Source: Gemmatimonadales bacterium
Lineage (GTDB): Bacteria > Gemmatimonadota > Gemmatimonadetes > Gemmatimonadales > GWC2-71-9
Assembly: GCA_030601605.1 (NCBI GenBank)
Contig: JAUVTI010000106.1
Coordinates: 1-6,950 of the forward strand
Direction of reading: 5' to 3'
Length of the DNA: 6,950 nt
Positions 1 through 5,679 of this stretch are shown here, one piece after another. Below the pieces are notes generated by a model, which was not told where the DNA came from, did no database searches, and was given only the letters and a program-made list of their open reading frames with translations. Within the stretch, counting starts at the first letter, position 1. The number at the start of each line of letters is the position of its first letter. A program made the position numbers and the translations under genes.

Positions 1-555
1 GCCGTGACCGCGGTCTATGACTGCCCCGGTGGCCGCAGCTTCGTCGCCCGCATCCAGGGGGACACGGCCTGGCTGTTTCTTCCGGGGAATACAGTCCCGG
101 CCATCCACACGCCTTCGGGTTCCGGAGCGAAGTACACCGACGGTGTGATCACCTACTGGTCCCACGGTGACGAGGCGATGATCGAGGCGCCCGGGTTCGA
201 GGCGCGGGGTTGCCGCAACAACCGGCGGGCGGCGATCTGGGAGCATGCCAAGCTGAACGGCGTGGACTTCCGCGCGGTGGGCAACGAGCCAGGGTGGTAC
301 CTCGAGATCAGTCGTGGCCGGAACATCGTGTTCGTGACCGACTACGGGCAGGCACGGTTTGACTTCCGGGCGCCCGACGTGGATCAGGACGGCGCCCGCA
401 CCATCTACCGGACCGGCGACGGTGATCATGAGCTGCTCGTGCAGCTCGAGGGGCGGCGCTGTCTCGACACCATGGCCGACGATGAGTACGAGACCACCGT
501 CACTGTGACGTTGGACGGCCGTGAGCTGAGGGGCTGCGGCCGGGCGCTGCACTAG
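1..555 (+). CDS. MliC-like plus COG3650-like envelope protein, 5' end missing
   Basis: The frame is open from the first base; the GTG at 4 is probably an internal Val, because no signal peptide or lipobox follows it. Numbering from that GTG, residues 5-70 look like an MliC domain (membrane-bound inhibitor of C-type lysozyme). They begin YDCPGG, contain the SGSGAKYTDG motif (38-47) and a WSHGDEA segment, and end in Cys70, which would form a disulfide with Cys7. Residues 88-183 look like the COG3650 type of small periplasmic domain: FRAVGNEPGWYLEI at 89-102, then Cys153 and a closing GCG (177-179) that probably form a second disulfide. By family knowledge such proteins sit in the periplasm or on the outer membrane, and MliC domains can inhibit lysozyme; inhibition by this protein is inference. 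The stop is 15 nt before the aldehyde dehydrogenase start, so the two may be co-transcribed. Confidence 0.75.
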   Translation, partial: AVTAVYDCPGGRSFVARIQGDTAWLFLPGNTVPAIHTPSGSGAKYTDGVITYWSHGDEAMIEAPGFEARGCRNNRRAAIWEHAKLNGVDFRAVGNEPGWYLEISRGRNIVFVTDYGQARFDFRAPDVDQDGARTIYRTGDGDHELLVQLEGRRCLDTMADDEYETTVTVTLDGRELRGCGRALH

Positions 556-560
556 AGTCT

Positions 561-564
561 GGAG
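561..564 (+). promoter_or_regulatory. Ribosome binding site of the aldehyde dehydrogenase gene
   Basis: GGAG lies 6 nt upstream of the ATG at 571, inside the 15-nt gap after the preceding stop codon. It supports this ATG as the start and coupled transcription with the upstream gene. Confidence 0.6.
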
Positions 565-570
565 CCCACA

Positions 571-1980
571 ATGGACCCGCGACTTCACGAGATCTTCGAG
601 CGCCAACGGGAGCGAGCGCCCGTGATGGCCCGCACGACCGCTGCCGAGCGGCGCGAGCGGCTCAAGCGGCTGCGCGCGGCGGTCGTGAAGCGCCGCCCCG
701 CCATAGCCGACGCCATACACGCCGACCTCGCAAGGCCGCGGGCCGAGTCGGAACTGGCGGAAGTCCATCACGTGCTGCAGGAGATCGACTACGCCATCCG
801 CCGCCTTCCGCGCTGGATGCGGGGAAGGCGCGGGCGCACGCAGCTGTTCCTTCTGGGGACATCCAGCAGGCTGCGCATCGAGCCGCGCGGCGTGGTGCTC
901 ATCCTGGCGCCCTGGAACTACCCCGTCGCGCTCGTAATCAACCCGCTCGTGGCCGCCATTGCGGCCGGCAACTGTGTGGTGCTGAAGCCGTCCGAGAAGG
1001 CGCCGGCCACGGCCCATCTCCTGGCATCGCTGGTGGGCGAGACGTTCGATGAGCGGGAGGTGGCGCTGGTGGAGGGCGGTCCGGAGACGGCGGAGGCCCT
1101 GCTCGAGCTTCCCTTCAATCACATCTTCTTCACCGGCGGTACATCGGTCGGTCGCAAGGTGATGATGGCCGCCGCCAAGCACCTGGCGTCGGTGACCCTG
1201 GAGCTGGGAGGCAAGACGCCGGCAATCGTGGACGCGTCGGCGAACGTGCGTACCGCGGCGCAGCGGATCGCATGGGGGAAGTTCTTCAATGCGGGGCAGA
1301 CGTGCCTGGCGCCGGACTACGTGCTCGTCGACGCAGCCGTCGAGATGGAGCTGCTCGCGGAGCTGAAGACCAGCATCGCACGATTCTACGGAGAGAGCGA
1401 GGCAGAGCGCCGCGCCTCTCCGGACCTGGGACGCATCGTGGACGATCAACACTTCGACCGGCTCGTGGATCTGGTCGAGCGCAGTGCCGCGGCCGGCGCG
1501 CGCGTCGAGATCGGAGGAGAGTTCGACGCCGATACGCGCTACGTCGCGCCCACCGTGCTGTCGGGTGTCACGGCGGAGATGCCCGCGATGGAGGACGAGA
1601 TCTTCGGGCCGGTGCTCCCCGTGCTCGCCTACAGTGACCGGGCCGAGGCCATCGCGGTGGTGCGCCGAAGCGGCGCTCCGCTGGGGTCATACATCTTCAG
1701 TCGCGACGAGCGGGCGACGGAAGAGCTGCTGAGGGGATTCCCGGCGGGCGGCACGATGGTCAACAACACGCTGCTGCACTACATCGGCTCGGACCTGCCG
1801 TTCGGCGGAGTGGGGGCCAGCGGGCAGGGGAGCTACCACGGCTACCACGGCTTCATCGCGATGTCGCACGTGCGGCCCGTGGTTCGGCAACGCGAGCCGG
1901 CACTCGCCCGCATCTTCTTCCCGCCCTACGAGGGTCGACTGTTCCGGTTCGCCCAGCGGGTGGTGCGTTGGTTGGAGTAG
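571..1980 (+). CDS. Aldehyde dehydrogenase, class-3-like (NAD(P)+-dependent)
   Basis: This 469-aa protein has the expected length and all core motifs of the aldehyde dehydrogenase superfamily, which oxidises aldehydes to carboxylic acids with NAD(P)+. Visible are APWNYP (113-118, with the oxyanion-hole Asn116), VLKPSE with cofactor-binding Lys139, the nucleotide loop GGTSVG (189-194), ELGGK with general-base Glu211, and the nucleophile Cys245 in FNAGQTC. EIFGP (343-347) contacts the cofactor ribose. The short N-terminus, the PFGGVGASGQGSYHG block (410-424) and the FPPY tail (450-453) point to the ALDH3-like group, which includes fatty, aromatic and coniferyl aldehyde dehydrogenases. No signal peptide or C-terminal membrane anchor is seen, so it is probably cytosolic. 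The substrate cannot be read from sequence. It converges with the TetR gene, 28 nt apart, and none of the palindromes near that regulator lies upstream of it. Confidence 0.95.
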   Translation: MDPRLHEIFERQRERAPVMARTTAAERRERLKRLRAAVVKRRPAIADAIHADLARPRAESELAEVHHVLQEIDYAIRRLPRWMRGRRGRTQLFLLGTSSRLRIEPRGVVLILAPWNYPVALVINPLVAAIAAGNCVVLKPSEKAPATAHLLASLVGETFDEREVALVEGGPETAEALLELPFNHIFFTGGTSVGRKVMMAAAKHLASVTLELGGKTPAIVDASANVRTAAQRIAWGKFFNAGQTCLAPDYVLVDAAVEMELLAELKTSIARFYGESEAERRASPDLGRIVDDQHFDRLVDLVERSAAAGARVEIGGEFDADTRYVAPTVLSGVTAEMPAMEDEIFGPVLPVLAYSDRAEAIAVVRRSGAPLGSYIFSRDERATEELLRGFPAGGTMVNNTLLHYIGSDLPFGGVGASGQGSYHGYHGFIAMSHVRPVVRQREPALARIFFPPYEGRLFRFAQRVVRWLE

Positions 1981-2008
1981 CGCCGCCCCGGCCGCAGCGG
2001 CGAGGGGT

Positions 2009-2608
2009 CTAGTCCCGCGCCCGCAACCCGTCGAACAAGTCGTCTATGGTTTCCTTGGCGAACGACTCGGCCTCGTCCGCCGGCACCTGCCCCTCGAGCT
2101 GCATCAGGGCAATGCCCTGTAGCAGCGCCTGGCCGCTGCGGGCGATGCGCTCGACGGGGCCCGGCCGGAGGATCCCGTCCCGTTGGCACTCGGCGATCTG
2201 CTCGGCCACGATCGCTCTCAATGCCACCTGCGCCTCCTTCACCGCTTCACCCCAATCGTCGCCGTACATGGTCCTGTAGAGCCGGGGGTGCTTCATCGCG
2301 AACCTGGCGTAGGTGAGAGCGATGCGCCGCAGGCACTTCTCCGGGTCTCCCGCCTCCGCAAGCTCGGCGCGGACGGCCGCGGAGAGCATTCCGAAGCCCC
2401 GCAGGGCTACGGCGCCGCGGAGCTCCTGCAGCCCGCCGTCCCGGAAGTGGTGGGTGAGGGTGCCCAGGCTGCGCCCGGCCTCCTTCGCGACCGATCGGGC
2501 GTCGAACTGGCGGCCCTCGTCGTTCACGATGCGGACGGCGGCGTCCACCAGGGCCTCGCGGGCGTCGCTGCTCTCCCGGGGCGGGTGCTTCCGTTTTCTC
2601 AGGATCAT
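2009..2608 (-). CDS. TetR/AcrR-family transcriptional regulator
   Basis: This 199-aa product has the usual TetR length. The N-terminus is basic (LRKRKHPPR). A helix-turn-helix spans about residues 17-60: REALVDAAVRI forms helix 1, DARSVAKEAG helix 2, and SLGTLTHHF (47-55) the recognition helix. The C-terminal ligand-binding half carries YARFAMKHPRLYRTMYG (100-116), a pattern typical of the WHG-type TetR C-terminal domain. The ATG at 2608 was chosen although the frame runs back to a TTG at 2680. The family's HTH begins right after this ATG, and a longer protein would span the promoter and the operator at 2625-2645. No good Shine-Dalgarno precedes the ATG. Three palindromes in the divergent region suggest it represses itself and the 101-aa gene at 2787. 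The ligand is unknown. Confidence 0.92.
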   Translation of the reverse strand: MILRKRKHPPRESSDAREALVDAAVRIVNDEGRQFDARSVAKEAGRSLGTLTHHFRDGGLQELRGAVALRGFGMLSAAVRAELAEAGDPEKCLRRIALTYARFAMKHPRLYRTMYGDDWGEAVKEAQVALRAIVAEQIAECQRDGILRPGPVERIARSGQALLQGIALMQLEGQVPADEAESFAKETIDDLFDGLRARD

Positions 2609-2624
2609 AGGGCGCTTTGGGCTG

Positions 2625-2645
2625 TTCTCGCACAATGTACGACAG
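2625..2645. promoter_or_regulatory. Operator-like palindrome O1, over the regulator's promoter
   Basis: The right arm GTACGACAG (2637-2645) is identical to an arm of the perfect palindrome O3. The left arm matches at 6 of 9 positions, with the same 3-nt spacer. It overlaps the proposed minus-strand -10 (2634-2639) and extends toward the regulator's start codon. A repressor bound here would block the regulator's own transcription (inference). Confidence 0.6.
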
Positions 2646-2662
2646 GGGCAGCCAGGCGCCAA
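2634..2662 (-). promoter_or_regulatory. Sigma70-like promoter of the TetR gene
   Basis: Read on the minus strand: -35 TTGGCG (2662-2657), a 17-nt spacer, then -10 TACATT (2639-2634). Each hexamer matches the consensus at 4 of 6 positions. The expected start is near 2627, giving a leader of about 18 nt before the ATG at 2608. O1 covers the -10, which fits autorepression. Confidence 0.5.
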
Positions 2663-2690
2663 CCCCCGTTTTGGCCGCAACCGGCTGGGG

Positions 2691-2719
2691 TTGACTCGTA
2701 CGCTGTACGAAGGTAGCCT
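2691..2719 (+). promoter_or_regulatory. Sigma70-like promoter of the 101-aa gene
   Basis: -35 TTGACT (2691-2696, 5 of 6 to consensus), a 17-nt spacer, then -10 TAGCCT (2714-2719). The -10 keeps the key T1, A2 and T6. The expected start is near 2726. O2 fills most of the spacer and O3 covers the start point. It runs back-to-back with the regulator's promoter; the two -35 hexamers are 28 bp apart. Confidence 0.6.
2696..2710. promoter_or_regulatory. Operator-like palindrome O2, between -35 and -10
   Basis: Perfect inverted repeat TCGTAC-GCT-GTACGA with the same core and 3-nt spacer as O3; the longer arms match O3 at 13 of 18 positions. It lies between the -35 and -10 of the plus-strand promoter, the classic position for TetR-family repression. 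Its centre is 33 bp (about three helical turns) from that of O3. Confidence 0.7.
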
Positions 2720-2724
2720 TCAGC

Positions 2725-2747
2725 GCTGTCGTACGGTGTACGACAGC
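2725..2747. promoter_or_regulatory. Perfect operator-like palindrome O3, at the start point
   Basis: Left arm GCTGTCGTAC, spacer GGT, and a right arm that is its exact reverse complement: 10 bp per arm with no mismatch. This is the best copy of the motif shared with O1 and O2. It covers about +1 to +22 of the proposed transcript. The same bases could form a hairpin at the mRNA 5' end, but copies at matching promoter positions favour a DNA operator. Confidence 0.75.
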
Positions 2748-2775
2748 ATCCAGAAACCGTTTCACGCAGCACAAC

Positions 2776-2780
2776 AGGAG
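2776..2780 (+). promoter_or_regulatory. Ribosome binding site deciding the start at 2787
   Basis: AGGAG lies 6 nt before the ATG at 2787. The reading frame is open much further upstream, but this site and the promoter at 2691 place translation at this ATG. Confidence 0.65.
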
Positions 2781-2786
2781 TGGCAG

Positions 2787-3092
2787 ATGTTCCGTAGGTC
2801 GTTCACAGTCGAGTGCACTCTTTGGGGCGAGGACTTCGTTGGTGTCCTGCCCCAGCTTTCGGAGTGGCTCACCAAGTGCCGCATTGTCCCGCACACGGGC
2901 GACACGGTACCGCTCCCATCAGCCGTTCGGGCCACCCGGCCAAAGCCAGGCGGGACGAATGGTCACGATGCCGAGATCGTGCGGCAGCAGGTGGCGGAGA
3001 ACACGGGCGTCGTAACGACGGTGTACTACCTGCCCACGCGCGACATGGTGAAGGTCGGGGTCAAGGAGTCCAGGCGAGCCAACGGTCGCTAG
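2787..3092 (+). CDS. Hypothetical 101-aa protein under TetR-type control
   Basis: I do not recognise this protein. It starts MFRRSFTVECTLWGEDF, has cysteines at 10 and 31, and has a Pro/Gly-rich middle (about 42-58). After that come a charged, probably helical stretch (61-72) and a likely beta hairpin (VVTTVYYLP to MVKVGV, 75-92) with a basic tail. There is no signal peptide or membrane segment, so it is probably cytosolic. Codon use is mostly G/C-ending, as in its neighbours. It is supported as a real gene by a complete unit: promoter at 2691, two operator-like palindromes, AGGAG at ideal spacing, and a terminator hairpin 36 nt after the stop. It is divergent from the TetR gene, so it is probably the regulated target. 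Function is unknown; a small stress or ligand-binding protein is only a guess. Confidence 0.65.
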   Translation: MFRRSFTVECTLWGEDFVGVLPQLSEWLTKCRIVPHTGDTVPLPSAVRATRPKPGGTNGHDAEIVRQQVAENTGVVTTVYYLPTRDMVKVGVKESRRANGR

Positions 3093-3127
3093 GCGCCTCT
3101 TGGGGGGCAGCCCGCACTCGCGGGGGG

Positions 3128-3167
3128 AAGGCCGATCGGCAGCGATGCCGGTCGGTCTTCTGTCATT
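3128..3167 (+). terminator. Stem-loop terminator after the 101-aa gene
   Basis: A 14-bp stem (3128-3141 with 3146-3159) contains two G-U pairs and is closed by a GCGA (GNRA-type) tetraloop. It begins AAGG, ends CCTT-like in pairing, and is followed by a moderately T-rich stretch to 3167. The U tract is poor, so efficiency is uncertain, but the position between two same-strand genes fits. It would separate the TetR-controlled unit from amrS. Confidence 0.55.
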
Positions 3168-3194
3168 GAGAGTCCCGCATGCCTATCCTTAGGT

Positions 3195-3199
3195 AGGAG
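3195..3199 (+). promoter_or_regulatory. Ribosome binding site of amrS
   Basis: AGGAG, with a second AGG just before it, lies 12 nt before the ATG at 3212. The spacing is longer than ideal, but no other start codon gives a better protein N-terminus. Confidence 0.5.
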
Positions 3200-3211
3200 C
3201 CGAACGAACAC

Positions 3212-4297
3212 ATGCCTGAAGTATCCGCCTCGGTCGTACCCACCAAGTACTGGCACAAGCTGGACGACGGACGTGTGCAGTGCGACATGTGCCCGCGCTA
3301 CTGTCACATGCGGGAGGGGCAGCGCGGCCTGTGCTTCGTGCGGATGTGCCAGGACGGCGAGGTGGTCCTCACCACGTACGGGCGCTCCAGCGGATTCTGC
3401 GTGGACCCCATCGAGAAGAAACCGCTCAACCACTTCCACCCCGGGACGCCGGTGCTCTCGTTCGGCACCGCGGGCTGCAACCTGGCGTGCAAGTTCTGCC
3501 AGAACTGGGATATCAGTAAGTCACGTGAGATCGACACGCTGGCGGACGCGGCGTCGCCGGAGGGGCTCGCTGAGACGGCGGCGCAACTCGGGTGCAAGAG
3601 CGTGGCGTTCACCTATAACGACCCCGTCATCTTCCACGAGTACGCGATAGACGTGGCGCAGGCGTGCCGCGAGAAGGGCATCAAGACGGTGGCGGTCACG
3701 GCGGGCTACGTGTGCGACGAGCCGCGCAGGGAGTTCTACCGCCACATGGACGCCGCGAACGTGGACCTCAAGGCGTTCACCGAGGAGTTCTACTGGCAGC
3801 TCACCAAGGGGCACATCGAGCCGGTGCTCGATACGGTGCGGTACCTGAAGCACGAGACGGACGTGTGGCTCGAGCTCACCACGCTGGTCATCCCCGGCAA
3901 GAACGACTCGGACGCCGAGCTCGAGGAGCTGTCACAGTGGGTGGTGGAGCACCTGGGCCCCGACGTGCCGCTCCACTTCAGCGCGTTCCACCCGGACTTC
4001 CAGATGCTGGACGTGCCGCCCACGCCGCCCGCGACGCTGACACGCGCGCGCGAGATCGCCATCAAGAACGGCGTGCGCTATGCCTACACCGGCAACGTGC
4101 ATGACCTCGAAGGCGGGAGCACGATCTGCCACGGGTGCGGTGAGACGCTGATAGCGCGGGACTGGTACGTGCTGCACACCTGGCGCCTGACCGACGATGG
4201 CCGCTGCGCCAAGTGCGGAACCGAGTGTGCGGGTGTGTTCGACGGTCCTCCGGGCGATTGGGGCGCCCAGCGGCTGCCGGTGCGGATTGGGCGTTAG
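3212..4297 (+). CDS. amrS: AmmeMemoRadiSam system radical SAM enzyme
   Basis: This 361-aa protein carries the radical SAM cluster motif CNLACKFC, with Cys89, Cys93 and Cys96 binding the [4Fe-4S] cluster that cleaves S-adenosylmethionine. Before it is a Cys-rich N-terminus (C24, C27, C31, C41) followed by the KPLNHFHPGTPVLSFGTAGC stretch (70-89), characteristic of AmrS and related PflA-like activases. AFTYNDPVIFHEY (132-144) and the ELTTLVIPGKND segment (221-232) complete the barrel. The C-terminus has a zinc-ribbon-like set: C306, C309, C332, C335, with a further C339. In the family, AmrS is usually encoded with AMMECR1 and Memo proteins; neither partner is in this window. The substrate was not known to me. 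The enzyme is cytosolic and expected to be oxygen-sensitive. It has its own Shine-Dalgarno and sits after a terminator, so it is likely a separate transcript, though I saw no convincing promoter. Confidence 0.9.
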   Translation: MPEVSASVVPTKYWHKLDDGRVQCDMCPRYCHMREGQRGLCFVRMCQDGEVVLTTYGRSSGFCVDPIEKKPLNHFHPGTPVLSFGTAGCNLACKFCQNWDISKSREIDTLADAASPEGLAETAAQLGCKSVAFTYNDPVIFHEYAIDVAQACREKGIKTVAVTAGYVCDEPRREFYRHMDAANVDLKAFTEEFYWQLTKGHIEPVLDTVRYLKHETDVWLELTTLVIPGKNDSDAELEELSQWVVEHLGPDVPLHFSAFHPDFQMLDVPPTPPATLTRAREIAIKNGVRYAYTGNVHDLEGGSTICHGCGETLIARDWYVLHTWRLTDDGRCAKCGTECAGVFDGPPGDWGAQRLPVRIGR

Positions 4298-4302
4298 GGG
4301 CC

Positions 4303-4322
4303 TCCTGCGGGTACCCGCTGGA
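4303..4322. terminator. Possible weak terminator between convergent genes
   Basis: The palindrome GCGGGTACCCGC (4307-4318) is extended by a 3-bp outer arm (TCC with GGA) across one mismatch. It sits between the stop codons of amrS and the barrel gene. No T-run follows on either strand, so intrinsic termination is doubtful. Confidence 0.25.
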
Positions 4323-4325
4323 AGT

Positions 4326-5660
4326 CTAGAAGTTGTACTCCAACCCCACCGTCCAGGCGACGTCCGGACGCAGCGCGCCGTTGTTCAGCGGTATCAGCGC
4401 GTTGGTCACGATGATCAGACCCGGTGACGTCGTGAACTTGAACCCGATCGACCCGTTGATGATGTCGTCCCGTATGTTCGGGATGTTCGTGGGCTCGACG
4501 GTCCGCGTGAACGGCACCTGGATCGTGACCGTCCCCGGAACGTTGAGCTTGGTGTCGCCTGCCTGAAGCTCCGTGATCAGGTCGGCGGCGAGCGTCGCCC
4601 ACGACGCCAGCACCTGATCGAAGCCGATGGTGGCGAGCACGGCGTCGTTCTGCAACTCACCGCTGCGATAGACGTACCCGACGTTGGCGTGGGGTGAGAA
4701 GTTGCCGAACCGGGCGGACACGATGCCCAGCCCGCGGATCGAAGTGTCTCCCGATCCCAGCAGGTCCTCTTCGCTACCGGTTGCGAACCGTGCGTCCGCC
4801 AGTATGCCGAATCCGACGTTCTCCGACTGGCTGAACCCCACCTTGAGTCGCGCGGCTATGTCACCGAGGCCGCTGGCGGAGCCCTCGACGAAGCGCGTGT
4901 CGCTGAGCTCGGGATTGGTCGGCGTGCCGGCGAAGAAGTGTGTGGCCTCCGGTCCCCCGAACGGCACCACCTGTGCCTCGCTGAAACCCCGCAACGAGGT
5001 GGAGACGATCGGCACTGCCACTCCGACGTCCATCCAGTCGAACAGGCCGTAGGTGAGCACGAAGAACGCCGCCGTCACGTTGAGGTCCATCGACATGTTG
5101 AGCTGGATGAACTCGTTTTCCAGGCCGGGGATGCCCATGAGGCTGCAGTCGCCGCCGAGTGCAGCATCGCACCCCTCGAAGTCCACGTTCTCGTGCGTGA
5201 AGTTGAGCAACACGTTGTCGAGGTCCACGCCGCGTACGGTCTTGAGGTTTACGACATTGATGGTCGCCCCGACCAACACTCTACCGCGACCCAGTGTCTG
5301 GGCGCGCTCGGCGAAGATCGGCCCCGGTGACGTGGCTGTGGGTACCGGAACTCCGCCCACGAACTTGAACGTCTGGCCGCTGGACGTAGCGCTGATGGGA
5401 ATGTTCGCGATGTTGGTGCCGATCGCCGACGTCAGGAACGAGATCAGCGTGCCGTTGCTCTCCACCGCCGCCGGAACGAAGTGGGCACCGTGGACCTGCA
5501 CCGAGATGGGGTTGTTGGGATCTGCGGTACCGCCGAGGAACAGTGGATCCTGACCCGAGCCGAAGATGAACAACTCGTTGATCTTGTCGCGCAATCCCTG
5601 CGCATGAGCGGGTGTGCCGAGTGCCATGGCCAGGACGAGAAGCAACAGGCAACGCTTCAT
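4326..5660 (-). CDS. Outer-membrane beta-barrel protein, MetA-pathway-like
   Basis: The 444-aa product begins with a clear Sec signal peptide: MKRC, a Leu-rich core, and probable cleavage after AHA (18-20). The C-terminus GLEYNF ends in Phe with alternating aromatics, the recognition signal for BAM-dependent outer-membrane insertion. Residues about 115-444 show repeated amphipathic strands with GD and YVYRSGE turns. The ERAQTLGRGRVLVGATIN block (118-135) resembles the barrel start in the family named 'putative MetA-pathway of phenol degradation' (PF13557-like); that name does not prove a role in phenol use. Residues 22-114 are an extra Gly/Pro/Asn-rich region I do not recognise. Cys164 and Cys172 could form a disulfide in an external loop. 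A GGGGG-AA stretch (5671-5665 on the minus strand) precedes the ATG. It lies 19 nt downstream of the BIG2 gene, so they probably form one operon. Confidence 0.8.
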   Translation of the reverse strand: MKRCLLLLVLAMALGTPAHAQGLRDKINELFIFGSGQDPLFLGGTADPNNPISVQVHGAHFVPAAVESNGTLISFLTSAIGTNIANIPISATSSGQTFKFVGGVPVPTATSPGPIFAERAQTLGRGRVLVGATINVVNLKTVRGVDLDNVLLNFTHENVDFEGCDAALGGDCSLMGIPGLENEFIQLNMSMDLNVTAAFFVLTYGLFDWMDVGVAVPIVSTSLRGFSEAQVVPFGGPEATHFFAGTPTNPELSDTRFVEGSASGLGDIAARLKVGFSQSENVGFGILADARFATGSEEDLLGSGDTSIRGLGIVSARFGNFSPHANVGYVYRSGELQNDAVLATIGFDQVLASWATLAADLITELQAGDTKLNVPGTVTIQVPFTRTVEPTNIPNIRDDIINGSIGFKFTTSPGLIIVTNALIPLNNGALRPDVAWTVGLEYNF

Positions 5661-5679
5661 ACATTTCCCCCGGTGAGGA

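Noticed and set aside
1981..2002. CGCCGC/GCGGCG hairpin between the convergent dehydrogenase and TetR genes
   Set aside because: A 6-bp stem with a 10-nt loop and no T-run on either side; likely in such GC-rich DNA by chance, so not called a terminator.
2609..2680. Longer TetR protein starting at a TTG at 2680
   Set aside because: The extra 24 residues resemble nothing in the family and would be encoded by the regulator's own promoter and operator.
2183..2716. Plus-strand open frame opposite the TetR gene
   Set aside because: Antisense to a well-supported TetR domain, with low-complexity composition and no family motif.
2247..2894. Long minus-strand open frame overlapping the regulator and the divergent region
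   Set aside because: It runs through both promoters and all three palindromes, overlaps the TetR gene in another frame, and its product is Arg/Pro/Gly-rich, as expected for a GC-rich shadow.
3102..3127. Two runs of six G, possible G-quadruplex
   Set aside because: Only two G-runs are present, so an ordinary four-tract quadruplex would need two-tier splitting; weak in a GC-rich context.
3166..3194. Possible promoter for amrS (TTGAGA followed by TTAGGT at 17 nt)
   Set aside because: The downstream hexamer matches the -10 consensus poorly, and the nearby TATCCT has the wrong spacing.
3233..3239. Half-site like the operator motif (GTCGTAC) near the start of amrS
   Set aside because: Single arm inside the coding region with no matching second arm; a similar lone half-site occurs at 6445-6451 inside the BIG2 gene.
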